Shown piece after piece: positions 1 through 8,448 of a stretch of 64,000 nt of DNA. Source of the DNA: Alistipes provencensis (GTDB lineage: Bacteria > Bacteroidota > Bacteroidia > Bacteroidales > Rikenellaceae); assembly GCF_900083545.1 (NCBI RefSeq), contig NZ_LT559262.1:3460324-3524323 (forward strand), read 5' to 3'. Each line of letters opens with the position of its first letter. Position 1 is the first letter of the stretch. The position numbers and the translations under genes are program-made. A model generated the notes under the pieces. The model did not search any database. It was not told the origin of the DNA and saw nothing but the letters and a program-made list of their open reading frames with translations.

Positions 1-1
1 C

Positions 2-1024
2 ATCGAACTCAGCAACGCCTTCCCGGGGATGCTCCGGGCTTTCGACCGCACGATGGACGAAGTCGTGCGCACCCGTTCGCGCGAGGCCGACATCGGCCAA
101 CTGCCCCAGATGTTCACCGAGGTGGGGCTGGCCGTGGGCATGGCCCTCTTCGCGGCCCTCAGCTTCGGCCACGGGCAGGCCCAACTGCTCTTCGGCGTCT
201 TCGCCGTGGCGGCCCTGCGGCTGATGCCCTCGGTCCGCGGCATCATGTCGGGCTGGGCAACGATCCGTTACAACCGCTACACCATCCCGATCCTGCGCGA
301 CGCGGCGGCCCTCGGGGCCGTACCCTGCGAACCGTCGGCACCGAACACCGAGATACTGCCTTTCGAACGCGAGATCGCCGTCCGCAACCTCTCGTTCCGC
401 TTCACGGACAAGGGCCGGGAACTTTTCGGAGGGCTCTCGCTCACGATCCGCAAAGGCGAGCGCATCGGCATCCGCGGCGCCTCGGGAACGGGCAAGACCA
501 CCCTTTTCAACCTCCTGCTGGGACTTTACGAACCCACGTCGGGCGAGATCGCCGTCGACGGCGTCGCACTCACCGCGGCCAACCGCCGGGCGTGGCAGAA
601 TCGCATCGGCTATGTTTCCCAACACCTGTTCCTCAGCGACGGGAGCTTCGCCTCGAACGTCGCGCCGGGCATCCCGTCCGACGAGATCGACCGCCGGCGG
701 GTCGCCGAAGCGCTCGAAGCGGCCCAACTGGGCGATTTCGTCGCATCCCTGCCCCGGGGCATCGACACCCCCGTCGGCGAATGCGGCTGCCGGCTCTCGG
801 GCGGACAGCGCCAGCGCATCGGCATCGCCCGGGCCCTCTACCGCCGGGCCGACGTACTCTTTTTCGACGAGGCGACCTCGGCGCTGGACAGCCGCACCGA
901 GGGCGAGATCAACCGCTCGATCGCCGCGATCGCCGCGCAAAATCCGGGGTTGACCCTGCTGGTGATCGCCCACCGTGAAACCTCGCTCGAATACTGCGAC
1001 CGAATCATAACGCTTGAAGAATAA
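2..1024 (+). CDS. ABC transporter, permease end plus ATPase domain (5' partial)
   Basis: This is the C-terminal part of an ABC exporter half-transporter; the reading frame is open to the left edge, so the start and most of the membrane domain lie outside. The first ~90 residues are the last transmembrane helices. The nucleotide-binding domain follows, with Walker A (GASGTGKTT), signature (LSGGQRQRIG), Walker B (VLFFDEATSALD) and the H-loop histidine (IAHRE). By family it would export a lipid, peptide or glycan using ATP at the inner membrane. The next two genes, an HprK-like kinase and an S24/S26-type peptidase, recur in Bacteroidetes ribosomal-peptide clusters, so peptide export is my preferred guess. 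No precursor peptide is visible. Confidence 0.9.
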   Translation: MELSNAFPGMLRAFDRTMDEVVRTRSREADIGQLPQMFTEVGLAVGMALFAALSFGHGQAQLLFGVFAVAALRLMPSVRGIMSGWATIRYNRYTIPILRDAAALGAVPCEPSAPNTEILPFEREIAVRNLSFRFTDKGRELFGGLSLTIRKGERIGIRGASGTGKTTLFNLLLGLYEPTSGEIAVDGVALTAANRRAWQNRIGYVSQHLFLSDGSFASNVAPGIPSDEIDRRRVAEALEAAQLGDFVASLPRGIDTPVGECGCRLSGGQRQRIGIARALYRRADVLFFDEATSALDSRTEGEINRSIAAIAAQNPGLTLLVIAHRETSLEYCDRIITLEE

Positions 1025-1066
1025 GATGAAACTTCAAAACCCCGAATCGAGGCATCTCCCGGTCGT

Positions 1067-1150
1067 TGTCGCCGCCTGCAGCGGCGTTTACAAATCATAC
1101 CCCACCCCAAACCCCTCCCTCAGGGAGGGACTTTGTGCCGCTCCGCGGCA
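1067..1150. repeat. Dispersed intergenic repeat, copy 1 (GC hairpins plus CCCACCCCAAACCCC core)
   Basis: The stretch between the ABC gene and the kinase carries a GCCGC..GCGGC hairpin, then a TTTACAAATC / ACCCCACCCCAAACCCC core, a CCCTCCCTCAGGGAGGG hairpin and a final GCCGCTCCGCGGC hairpin. The same order of elements occurs at 39041-39120 with scattered changes. It contains no plausible gene and interrupts what otherwise looks like one operon. Confidence 0.7.
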
Positions 1151-1173
1151 AAATGAACGCTAACGAACGCCTT

Positions 1174-2034
1174 ATGAATTACACAATCGCCAATATCCGC
1201 ATCTCCCTGCCCGACACCTGCGCGGGAGCGCATTTCACCCGGGCCCTGCACCCGTTCCGGACGGCGGAGCCCGGCCCAGCGGACCTCGCGCTGGAGATCG
1301 TCCCCCGGATTCCGAACGAAGCCGGCTACCGCGAACTCTACCGCTTCGACTTCACCGATGCCGACGCCGACTGCCGCTTCGGGCGCGACGACGCAGGTTA
1401 CCTGCTCGAAATAGCGCCCCGCGACGGCTCCGCCCCGGCCCGCTTCCGCACGGCATACGGCTCAACACAGGCCGCGAGCGACTTCACCCCGCGCCACAAC
1501 CCGGCGTTGCTGCGCTTCGGATTGTGGACGCTCTACAACATCGCCGCCGTCGGCCGCAAAGCCGTGGCTTTCCACTCCTCGGTGATCCGCCACCGCGACC
1601 GGGGCGTGCTGTTCCTCGGGGAGTCGGGAACCGGAAAAAGCACCCACACGCGGCTGTGGCGGGAGCATATCCCCGGCGCCGAACTGCTCAACGACGACAG
1701 TCCGATCATCAGCGCCGGCGACGACGCCCCGCAGGTCTGGGGATCGCCGTGGAGCGGCAAAACGCCCTGCTACCGCAACGAGCACCTGCCCATCGCGGCC
1801 ATCGTGCGGCTCTCGCAGGCCCCGCACAACCGCATCCGCCGCCTGCGCCCGATCGAGGCCATCGGAGCCCTGCTGCCCTCGGCGCCCCCGGCTTTCAGCC
1901 ACGACGAACGGTTGCAGGACGATGTCTGCACCCTGCTCTCGCGGGTGATCGAAAGCGTCCCGGTCTACCACCTCGAATGCCTGCCCGACGCCGACGCGGC
2001 CCGGCTTTCCTGCCAAACCGTCTTCGGAGAATGA
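1174..2034 (+). CDS. HprK-like (PEPCK-fold) kinase of a peptide-type cluster
   Basis: A protein of about 286 residues with a single clear P-loop (GESGTGKST) followed by an acidic LLNDDSPII motif. This is the arrangement of HPr-kinase/PEPCK-fold serine kinases, but the N-terminal half does not look like canonical HprK. In lasso and related peptide clusters such kinases phosphorylate the precursor; whether that holds here is inference. I chose the ATG at 1174 because MNYTIANIRI looks like a natural N-terminus; an in-frame ATG at 1153 lies against the upstream repeat. The stop overlaps the next start (ATGA), so the peptidase gene is translationally coupled. Confidence 0.65.
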   Translation: MNYTIANIRISLPDTCAGAHFTRALHPFRTAEPGPADLALEIVPRIPNEAGYRELYRFDFTDADADCRFGRDDAGYLLEIAPRDGSAPARFRTAYGSTQAASDFTPRHNPALLRFGLWTLYNIAAVGRKAVAFHSSVIRHRDRGVLFLGESGTGKSTHTRLWREHIPGAELLNDDSPIISAGDDAPQVWGSPWSGKTPCYRNEHLPIAAIVRLSQAPHNRIRRLRPIEAIGALLPSAPPAFSHDERLQDDVCTLLSRVIESVPVYHLECLPDADAARLSCQTVFGE

Positions 2035-2455
2035 ATATCTCGGACAACAGCACCGTCTTCGGATTCGTCCGCGACCTGCTGCTCGAAGGGCAGGCCGTCG
2101 ACGTGCGCGTGATGGGCCAGAGCATGCTCCCGTTCTTCCGCAGCGGCAGCCGCATCCGCCTGCGCCCGCTGCGGCCCGGCCGCTGCGGCCCGGCGACCTC
2201 GTCCGCGGGCACGTCGTGCTGGGCGAGACCGACGCCGGGAATTTCGTCGTGCACCGCATCATTCGCGCCGAAACGTCGCACATCGTCCTGCTGGGCGACG
2301 GCAACGTCGCCGGCACGGAGACCATCCCCCGGGAGCGGATTTACGGAATCGTGGACTGCGGGCGCCTCCACCTGCTGCTGGCGCGCATCTGGCTGTGGAT
2401 GCGCCCCGTACGGAAATACCCGCTGTGGTTCCTGCGGAGAATCTGCCGCAAATAG
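2031..2455 (+). pseudogene. S24/S26-type peptidase gene, frameshifted by a 14-bp tandem duplication
   Basis: The gene starts at the ATGA overlap with the kinase and reads in one frame through a serine-peptidase-like GQSMLPFF motif and RIRLRPLRPG. It then loses frame at two perfect adjacent copies of a 14-base unit. Removing one copy restores a protein of about 136 residues that continues GDLVRGHVVL, VVHRII and VLLGDGN, all typical of S24/S26 signal-peptidase-like proteins in Bacteroidetes peptide clusters. The second half is open in the other frame from about 2195 to the stop at 2455. As given, translation runs out of frame into an unrelated arginine-rich tail. It may be a recent mutation, a phase switch or an assembly artefact. 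Confidence 0.75.
2167..2194 (+). repeat. Perfect 14-bp tandem duplication inside the peptidase gene
   Basis: Two adjacent identical copies of CGCTGCGGCCCGGC occupy 2167-2180 and 2181-2194. Fourteen is not a multiple of three, so one copy keeps the peptidase frame and two copies break it. Confidence 0.95.
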
Positions 2456-2528
2456 GCACAAAAACAAAAACCGCAAGGAGGCGGGACAATTTCCGGTCAG
2501 TGCAGTACAGGTGTCGTGCATCGTGAAA

Positions 2529-2611
2529 AATCCCCGGATGGGTAGTACCGGAGTACGTCCCATTCGGGGATTTAAGCGATGTGCGGCAGATGCGCCGCAA
2601 TTATCGGAAAC
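2529..2611 (-). repeat. 3'-end structured element, family A, copy 1 (after tsf)
   Basis: Read on the minus strand it runs from the tsf stop (TAGTTTCCGAT) through a small hairpin (TGCGGC/GCCGCA) to a long hairpin at 2572-2529. The outer stem is 14 pairs with one G-U (AATCCCCGGATGGG with CCCATTCGGGGATT). The inner stem is GTAC/GTAC around a short loop. It probably ends the rpsB-tsf transcript. The same layout occurs at 30187, 47078 and 57711. Confidence 0.75.
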
Positions 2612-3441
2612 TACTCGCCCAAGGCGAAACGCTTGTATGCAACAACCGTAGCGTCCTTGTCGGCCTTGTGGATGAACTCGGCGATCGTCTCCTTCTCGCC
2701 TACCACCGGCTGAGCCAGCAGCGTGTTCTCCTCGAAGAACTTGCGCATCTTGCCCTCGGCGATCTTCTCCAGAATGGCCTCGGGTTTGTTGGCGTTCTTG
2801 GGGTCCTGCTTCATGGCCTCCACGGCGATCTTGCGCTCGTGCTCCACGACCTCTGCGGGGCAGTCCGCCTCGGAGATCGAGACGGGAGCCATGGCCGTAG
2901 CCTGCATGGTCACGGTGTGAGCCACCTCGGCGGGAATCTCCTTGCTGAAGCCCAGAATCGTACCCAGCTTCTTGTTGAAGTGCACATATGCAGCGCAGTA
3001 GGGAGCCTCGATGCGGCCATAATATGCCAGCTCGATCTTCTCACCCGTCTGACCCGACTTCTCGGTCACCATCTCCTCGACGGTATGGCCTTCGTCGTTC
3101 TTCGTAGCCAGCAGAGCGTCGCGGTCGGCAGCATCGTTCTTCACGGCAACCTCCAGCATGGCCTCAGCCGAAGCGGTATACTCGGCATTCTGGGCCACGA
3201 AGTCGGTTTCGCACGCCAAGCAGAGGATGTAAGCCTTCCGGCCTACGACCTTCGTCACGACGACACCCTCGGTAGCGGTGCGGTCGGCGCGCTTGGCAAC
3301 GACGAGCTTACCCTTCTCGCGGATAATGTCCTGAGCACGCGCAAAGTCGCCTTCAGCCTCGATGAGTGCACTTTTGCAATCCATCATACCGGCACCGGTC
3401 ATCTTGCGGAGCTTCATTACATCTGCAGCTTTGATTTCCAT
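2611..3441 (-). CDS. tsf: Translation elongation factor Ts
   Basis: EF-Ts of 276 residues recharges EF-Tu with GTP. The N-terminus has the diagnostic UBA-like domain (MEIKAADVMKLR, TGAGMMDCKSAL) followed by the dimerisation core (ACETDFVAQN). I set the start at MEIKAADV, preceded by AAAGGAAAAG; an upstream in-frame extension is compositionally unlike EF-Ts and overlaps rpsB. The gene sits 34 bases after rpsB, the usual rpsB-tsf order. Its TAG stop begins a family A 3' element. Confidence 0.97.
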   Translation of the reverse strand: MEIKAADVMKLRKMTGAGMMDCKSALIEAEGDFARAQDIIREKGKLVVAKRADRTATEGVVVTKVVGRKAYILCLACETDFVAQNAEYTASAEAMLEVAVKNDAADRDALLATKNDEGHTVEEMVTEKSGQTGEKIELAYYGRIEAPYCAAYVHFNKKLGTILGFSKEIPAEVAHTVTMQATAMAPVSISEADCPAEVVEHERKIAVEAMKQDPKNANKPEAILEKIAEGKMRKFFEENTLLAQPVVGEKETIAEFIHKADKDATVVAYKRFALGE

Positions 3442-3475
3442 AATCTTTTCCTTTCTCTTACGGTTCGTAATACAA

Positions 3476-4408
3476 TTATTCTGCCTTTTCCTCGGCAACG
3501 GCCTCTGCGACCTCGGCAACAGCCTCGGCTGCTTCAACTGCTTCGGCGGGAGCGGCAGCAGGCTCCTCATACGGAGTCTCGACAGCGGCAACTACCTCTG
3601 CCACGGCAGCCTCCTCTGCATCGATCGAAGCCTTCACGGATTTCTTGATGCGGGGCTTGCCCTCCTTCTTAACTACAGCACCCTCGGCGTCAGCCTCCTG
3701 TGCTTCCTTCTCCTTCTCGAGTTTGCGCTCCTCGGAGCCCTCGGCGATAGCGGCGCACATGGCTTCGAGGACCACGGCGATCGACTTCGTAGCATCGTCA
3801 TTTGCAGGGATAACGTAATCAATGTCGGTCGGATCACAACAAGTGTCTACCATTGCAAATACGGGGATGCTGAGGCGCTTGGCCTCCTTCACGGCGTTGG
3901 ATTCCTTCTGTACGTCAACGACGAACAGAGCGGCCGGAAGACGCGTCAGGTCGGCGATCGAGCCGAGGTTCTTCTCCAGCTTCGCGCGCTGGCGGGCGAT
4001 CTGGAGTTTCTCGCGCTTGGAGAAATTATCGAACGTGCCGTCGGTGGTCATCTTGTCGATGGTGGCCATTTTCTTGACGGCTTTACGTATGGTGGGGAAG
4101 TTTGTCAGCATGCCGCCTGCCCAACGCTCGGTGACGTAAGGCATACCTACGGCTGCCACCTTTTCGGCAACAACGTCCTTGGCTTGTTTTTTGGTGGCTA
4201 CGAACAGCACGCGGCGACCGCTCTTGGCGATCTGCTTGATGGCTGCAGCAGCCTCATCGATCTTCAGCACGGTCTTGTGCAGGTCGATGATATGGATGCC
4301 GTTCTTCTCCATGAAGATGTAAGGAGCCATTTTAGGGTTCCATTTGCGCTTCAGGTGACCGAAGTGCGCACCGGCTTCCAGTAATGTATTAAAATCTGTA
4401 CGTGACAT
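3476..4408 (-). CDS. rpsB: 30S ribosomal protein S2, with Ala/Glu-rich tail
   Basis: S2 of the small ribosomal subunit. The protein begins MSRTDFNTLLEAGAHFGHL and carries family blocks such as WNPKMAPYIF, GGMLTNF and PAANDD-type IPANDDATKSI. The S2 core ends near residue 235; the remaining ~75 residues are a low-complexity tail rich in alanine and glutamate (repeats like AEAVEAAEAVAEV). The tail makes it longer (310 residues) than the usual 230-280. It is followed closely by tsf. Confidence 0.97.
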   Translation of the reverse strand: MSRTDFNTLLEAGAHFGHLKRKWNPKMAPYIFMEKNGIHIIDLHKTVLKIDEAAAAIKQIAKSGRRVLFVATKKQAKDVVAEKVAAVGMPYVTERWAGGMLTNFPTIRKAVKKMATIDKMTTDGTFDNFSKREKLQIARQRAKLEKNLGSIADLTRLPAALFVVDVQKESNAVKEAKRLSIPVFAMVDTCCDPTDIDYVIPANDDATKSIAVVLEAMCAAIAEGSEERKLEKEKEAQEADAEGAVVKKEGKPRIKKSVKASIDAEEAAVAEVVAAVETPYEEPAAAPAEAVEAAEAVAEVAEAVAEEKAE

Positions 4409-4450
4409 TTTAATTCAATTCGTTGGTTTAATTTTAATTCTCTTTTCATC

Positions 4451-4488
4451 AACTCAGGCGGGTAGCGGCCTTGCCGGTCCCCTGAGTT
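4451..4488 (-). promoter_or_regulatory. Hairpin in the rpsB 5' region
   Basis: AACTCAGG and CCTGAGTT can pair around a GC-rich loop of 22 bases about 45 bases upstream of the rpsB start. No T-run follows in the minus direction, so it does not look like a terminator. A leader structure for rpsB-tsf autoregulation is possible but not shown. No convincing TAnnTTTG promoter was found between rpsI and rpsB. Confidence 0.3.
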
Positions 4489-4590
4489 TTCCGCGGCGCG
4501 GCAACCTTGAGGTAGTACCGTAATATATATAGGTAATCCGAAAGGTTTGGAAACCGTCGCCGTGCGTTGCCGAAATTCCGGTCGTGCGTA

Positions 4591-4977
4591 TTAACGCTTG
4601 CTGAACTGGAACTTGCGACGTGCTCCGGGCTGACCGGGCTTCTTACGCTCAACCTCGCGGGGATCACGCGTGAGGAATCCGGCCTTCTTCAGTACCGGAC
4701 GCATCTCGGCGTCGATCTCGCACAGTGCGCGTGCGATGCCCAGACGAGCGGCCGAAGCCTGTCCCGTGATACCACCGCCATCGAGGTTGATGACGATGTC
4801 GTAATTCTCCACGGTGTTGGTAGCCAGCAGGGGCTGCTTCACCTGATACTGGAGAATTTCGAGCGGGAAGTAAACTTCAAGCGCTTTGCGGTTGATTGTA
4901 ATCTGACCCTTGCCCGGCTTCACATATACGCGAGCCACAGCGGCCTTGCGACGACCTACGGTGTTTACAACTTCCAT
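4591..4977 (-). CDS. rpsI: 30S ribosomal protein S9
   Basis: S9, 128 residues, with the family's N-terminal GRRKAAVARVYV, the central GGGITGQASAARLGIARAL and the conserved C-terminal RRKFQFSKR whose last residues reach the ribosomal P site. It lies five bases after rplM, the standard L13-S9 operon, and shares the rplM promoter. Confidence 0.98.
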   Translation of the reverse strand: MEVVNTVGRRKAAVARVYVKPGKGQITINRKALEVYFPLEILQYQVKQPLLATNTVENYDIVINLDGGGITGQASAARLGIARALCEIDAEMRPVLKKAGFLTRDPREVERKKPGQPGARRKFQFSKR

Positions 4978-4982
4978 AACTC

Positions 4983-5438
4983 TTACTTAATCTCGTTTAA
5001 TTTAATGGTCTTCGGGTTCTGTGCGGCGTGGGGATGCTCCTCGCCGGCATACACCTTCAGGTTCGTGAGCAGCTTTTCGCCCAGACGGGTCTTGGGCAGC
5101 ATGCCTTTGACGGCCTTCTCGATGATGAAGGTCGGTTTCTTGGCCAGATAGTCGGCGGGCGTGGCGAAACGCTGGCCGCCGGGATACCCGGTGTGACGCG
5201 TGTAGACCTTGTCGGTCATTTTGTTGCCCGTGAGCTTCACCTTCTCCGCGTTGATGACGATGACGTAGTCACCGCAGTCGACGTGGGGTGTGTAGCTGGG
5301 CTTGTTCTTGCCTCGGAGGATCTTCGCGATCTGCGATGCAAGACGTCCCAATACCTCGTTCGTAGCGTCGATGACGACCCACTCCTTGGTCACCGTCGAT
5401 GCATTGGCCGAGATAGTCTTGTAGCTTAATGAATCCAC
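4983..5438 (-). CDS. rplM: 50S ribosomal protein L13
   Basis: L13, 151 residues, recognised by WVVIDATNEVLGRLASQIAKILRGK, YVIVINAEKVKLTG and GMLPKTRLGEKLL. It is the first gene of the rplM-rpsI operon. A near-consensus Bacteroidetes promoter lies about 60 bases upstream. Confidence 0.98.
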   Translation of the reverse strand: MDSLSYKTISANASTVTKEWVVIDATNEVLGRLASQIAKILRGKNKPSYTPHVDCGDYVIVINAEKVKLTGNKMTDKVYTRHTGYPGGQRFATPADYLAKKPTFIIEKAVKGMLPKTRLGEKLLTNLKVYAGEEHPHAAQNPKTIKLNEIK

Positions 5439-5495
5439 TTTCGTTTACGTTTAATTTAACTTATTGTAATCCGTTTCCCGCACTTTGCGGGTGCG

Positions 5496-5527
5496 CAAAG
5501 GTACGAAAAAGATTTCGAACTGCAAAA
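5496..5527 (-). promoter_or_regulatory. Promoter of rplM-rpsI
   Basis: On the minus strand TTTTG is followed after 19 bases by TACCTTTG, an exact match to the Bacteroidetes -33/-7 pattern. It points into rplM. Confidence 0.8.
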
Positions 5528-5560
5528 CCAAATGAAAATCAAAATCGTAAACAACGCAAA

Positions 5561-5601
5561 AAAAGCCGCAACCGCCCCGTATTCAGGGAAGTTGCGGCTT
5601 T
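5561..5601 (-). terminator. Terminator of the four-domain TonB-like gene
   Basis: GAAAGCCGCAAC pairs with GTTGCGGCTTT and is followed on the minus strand by TTTTTTTG. It lies just after the stop of the gene ending at 5623. Confidence 0.8.
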
Positions 5602-5622
5602 CATCAATGTCCGGAAACGCTG

Positions 5623-7122
5623 TCAGGGCCGGGTCGTATAGCTGCCCGACGAGGGACCGAATTCCGGTTTCTGCCCCGCCGCCGGCTTTTCCGGGACCCG
5701 GAAATCGACCGGAAGCGTATATTTCACCCGCACGGGCACGTCGTTCTTGCTGCCGGGGGTCCATTTGGGCGACCCGGCCAGCGCCCGCACCACCTCCCGC
5801 GAGAGGATCGGGTCGGGCGACCGGATGATCCGCACCGACGAGACCGTGCCGTCGCTCTCGACAACGAACGAAACCAGCACACGGCCCTGAATGCCCGCTT
5901 CGAGAGCCTCGCGCGGAAATTTCACCGCCTGCGTCACCCATCTGCGGAATTCCGCAAGGCCGCCGTTCTCGAATCGGGGCATCGCGTCGAGCGAATCGGG
6001 GCTCTCCCCGAAATCTTCCTCGCGCCCGAAAGCGAGTATCTGCGAAATCCGGAAGCGGACCTTCTCGCCGCCCGCCACGGCGGGCGTCCACAGCGGAGAT
6101 TTGTCGACGGCCAGACGGACCAGTTTGGCAAATCCCGACTGCTCCTCGGGGGCGCTCACTTTGATGCCGCTCATCGTGCCGTCGCGCTCGATGATGAACC
6201 GCACGTTGACCCGCACCCGGGGCACGGCGGCGCCGGGGTCCAGCAGGCTGTCCACCTGCCGGAACACCCACTCCCGGAAGACTCCGGGCGAGCCGCCGCA
6301 GAACCGCGGCAGGCTGTCGGCGCTGGTATAGGCCGTATTGTCTTCGGAATAAAGTCCGTTCGGGCCGCGCAGCAACAGCAGGTCGAAACGCAGCCGGAAA
6401 TCGGTGCTGCGCTTCTGTCCGTCGGTACCCGCGGGGGTCCACAAAGGCGACGAAGCGATCGTCCGCTGAATCCGGTAGGCGAAATCGGGATCGCTGAAGC
6501 GGGTGGTTTCCACCTCGCGCACCTTGCCTTTGCCGTTCACGGAGAACGACACCTCGACCCATCCCTCGTCCCCGCTAAGGAACGTCTTGTCGGGAAACTC
6601 CACGTTGCGGAGCACCCAATGCTTAAAGTCGATCAATCCGCCGCCCTGAAATTTCGGCAGCGACGCCCCGACAGGGGATTTCGCCCCCGGCAACTGGAGA
6701 TTGAAATCGATCGGAATGGAGAGTTTCACCCGCACGGGACGTCCGTCCAACTGCCCGGGAGCCCAGCGGGGCGACCGGCGCACGACGAACAGCGCCGCCT
6801 CGGAGAGCGTCGGATCGGGCGACGTCAGCACCTCGGCGTTCGAAACCCGGCCGTCCGCTTCGACGACGAAACTCACCACCACATGCCCTTCGATACCGTA
6901 GATGACCGCCTCGCGGGGATAGCGCAAATGCTCCTGCACCCAGCGGCAGAACTCGAGCGTCCCGCCCCCGTTGAACGAAGGCATCGGGTCGGCCAGCAGG
7001 TAGGGTTCGGCCGTCAGGGTGTCGATCAGCGGCGGGCCTTCCGCAATTTCAACCGAACGTTCGGCGGCGGCAGCCGTATGGAGCGCCGCAAAAGCCGCTA
7101 TCAGCAGGATCAACCGTTTCAT
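5623..7122 (-). CDS. Exported protein with four tandem TonB C-terminal-like domains
   Basis: A 499-residue protein with a Sec signal peptide (MKRLILLIAAFAALHTAAAA) and four repeats of the TonB C-terminal fold, near residues 48-142, 155-252, 270-367 and 382-478. Each begins F-x-G-G and a W/YP segment and ends P-x-W-x-PG..V+VK..PV.F. Domains 1 and 4 are the most canonical (YPREAVIYGIEGHVVVSF; FPREALEAGIQGRVLVSF); 2 and 3 are degenerate. Unlike true TonB there is no N-terminal membrane anchor, no proline-rich linker and no nearby ExbB/ExbD, so it is probably a periplasmic protein that binds TonB boxes or partner proteins. The next gene upstream is a three-domain paralogue. Confidence 0.8.
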   Translation of the reverse strand: MKRLILLIAAFAALHTAAAAERSVEIAEGPPLIDTLTAEPYLLADPMPSFNGGGTLEFCRWVQEHLRYPREAVIYGIEGHVVVSFVVEADGRVSNAEVLTSPDPTLSEAALFVVRRSPRWAPGQLDGRPVRVKLSIPIDFNLQLPGAKSPVGASLPKFQGGGLIDFKHWVLRNVEFPDKTFLSGDEGWVEVSFSVNGKGKVREVETTRFSDPDFAYRIQRTIASSPLWTPAGTDGQKRSTDFRLRFDLLLLRGPNGLYSEDNTAYTSADSLPRFCGGSPGVFREWVFRQVDSLLDPGAAVPRVRVNVRFIIERDGTMSGIKVSAPEEQSGFAKLVRLAVDKSPLWTPAVAGGEKVRFRISQILAFGREEDFGESPDSLDAMPRFENGGLAEFRRWVTQAVKFPREALEAGIQGRVLVSFVVESDGTVSSVRIIRSPDPILSREVVRALAGSPKWTPGSKNDVPVRVKYTLPVDFRVPEKPAAGQKPEFGPSSGSYTTRP

Positions 7123-7192
7123 CGCAAAAGAGGTTTAGTGATGGAGTCGTGTAAATATAGCAAAAAAAGCCGCCGTCAGCAATTCACGGCGC

Positions 7193-7226
7193 AAAAAATT
7201 GGGCCCCGGAAAATTCCGGAGCCCGA
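7193..7226 (-). terminator. Terminator of the three-domain TonB-like gene
   Basis: GGGCTCCGG and CCGGGGCCC pair around AATTTT on the minus strand and are followed by AATTTTTTG, immediately after the stop at 7231. Confidence 0.7.
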
Positions 7227-7230
7227 ATCG

Positions 7231-8394
7231 TCAGAACTGCGTGATCTGGGACCCGCCCATCCGGGAGGGGTTGGCCGGGCGTCCGTCGCCGCGGTACTCA
7301 CGGCCGGCCGGAATCCGGAAATCGACGGGAATCGTGTATTTGACCCTTACGGTCTTGCCTTTCTGCTGTCCCGGCGTCCATTTGGGTGAACGTCCGAGCA
7401 CTCTGAGCACCTCCCGCGAGAACTCCGCTTCGGGAGATTGCAGGATTTTCACGTCCGACAACGATCCGTCCCGGTTGATGATGAAAGTCGCCACGACACG
7501 CCCTTCGATACCCTGTTTATACATATCGGCGGGATATTTCACATTGAGTTTCACCCAGTCGCGGAACGTATTGAAATCGCCGCCCCGGAACGTCGGCATC
7601 TGTTCCACGATCAGAAAAGCATCATCCTCATCTTTAGGCGAATCGGCCTTCGCCCGTTCGGCCGCCTTGCCGAAAAGCAGTTGCACCCAAGCCTGAATAC
7701 GGACCTTTTCGCCCTGCATAACGGCAGGGGTCCAACGGGGAACCGAATCGAGTGCCTTTCCGATCCGTTCGACCAGCCATGCCGGAACCCGGTCATCTAC
7801 CGACAAGTTGGTTATCGAACCGTCTTTCTCGATCACAAGGCGCAGGGACGCGCGTACATCGATCAGCTCACCGTCAGGGTCCCGGTCGCCGACCCGTTCA
7901 GCAATCCATTCCCTGAATTTCACCGGACCGCCCCCTTCGAACGTCGGCATCGTGTCGGCTTTTCTGTAAGGAAAATGGTCTTCGGCATACAACTTTCCGT
8001 CCGTCCCGCGGCGAAGCACGATCTCCATCTGCAACCGCTCCCTGACATCGGGAGCTCCGCCTTTCCGGGCAGTCCATCCGGTCGATTCGCGCACGATGCG
8101 GAGCACCTCCCCGTCCAACGAATCGTCTCCGGAGGATTTTTCCACCTCCACATCCTTCACTTTGCCGTTTTTCGCCACCCGGAATGCCAGAGTAAGCCGA
8201 AAAATATCTCCTTCCTGATACCAGTCCCCGGAAAAAGTCAGATTATTCCGCACATACCGGCTGAAGGTGAACATATCCCCGCCCTGAAAAGAAACGGGCT
8301 CCCCCGAAAGGGTCTGTCTGCCATCTGTCCGGGATGAGGCTGTAACGGATATGGCCGCGGTCACGGCCAACAGGAAAAGAAGAATTCGGTTCAT
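7231..8394 (-). CDS. Exported protein with three tandem TonB C-terminal-like domains
   Basis: A 387-residue paralogue of the neighbour at 5623. The start is set at MNRILLFLLAVTAAISVTA, a clean signal peptide; longer in-frame starts would add an uncharacteristic hydrophilic leader. Three repeats follow; the last (FRGGDFNTFRDWVKLNVKYP ... PKWTPGQQKGKTVRVKY) is canonical and the first two are diverged. As in the neighbour, no anchor or energising partner is present. The two genes have their own terminators and are about 110 bases apart, suggesting duplication and separate transcription. Confidence 0.8.
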   Translation of the reverse strand: MNRILLFLLAVTAAISVTASSRTDGRQTLSGEPVSFQGGDMFTFSRYVRNNLTFSGDWYQEGDIFRLTLAFRVAKNGKVKDVEVEKSSGDDSLDGEVLRIVRESTGWTARKGGAPDVRERLQMEIVLRRGTDGKLYAEDHFPYRKADTMPTFEGGGPVKFREWIAERVGDRDPDGELIDVRASLRLVIEKDGSITNLSVDDRVPAWLVERIGKALDSVPRWTPAVMQGEKVRIQAWVQLLFGKAAERAKADSPKDEDDAFLIVEQMPTFRGGDFNTFRDWVKLNVKYPADMYKQGIEGRVVATFIINRDGSLSDVKILQSPEAEFSREVLRVLGRSPKWTPGQQKGKTVRVKYTIPVDFRIPAGREYRGDGRPANPSRMGGSQITQF

Positions 8395-8448
8395 AAGACA
8401 AGTAAGGTTTAGACTTTTTAAAAATACGAATTTTTCCCTGTGAAACAA

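Noticed and set aside
1462..2563. Long open frames on the minus strand opposite the kinase and peptidase genes
   Set aside because: They are shadows of GC-rich codon usage, with Arg/Gly/Pro-rich translations and no recognisable motifs.
4409..4590. A strong promoter for rpsB-tsf
   Set aside because: No TTG plus TAnnTTTG pair with proper spacing was found between rpsI and rpsB; only a hairpin is reported.
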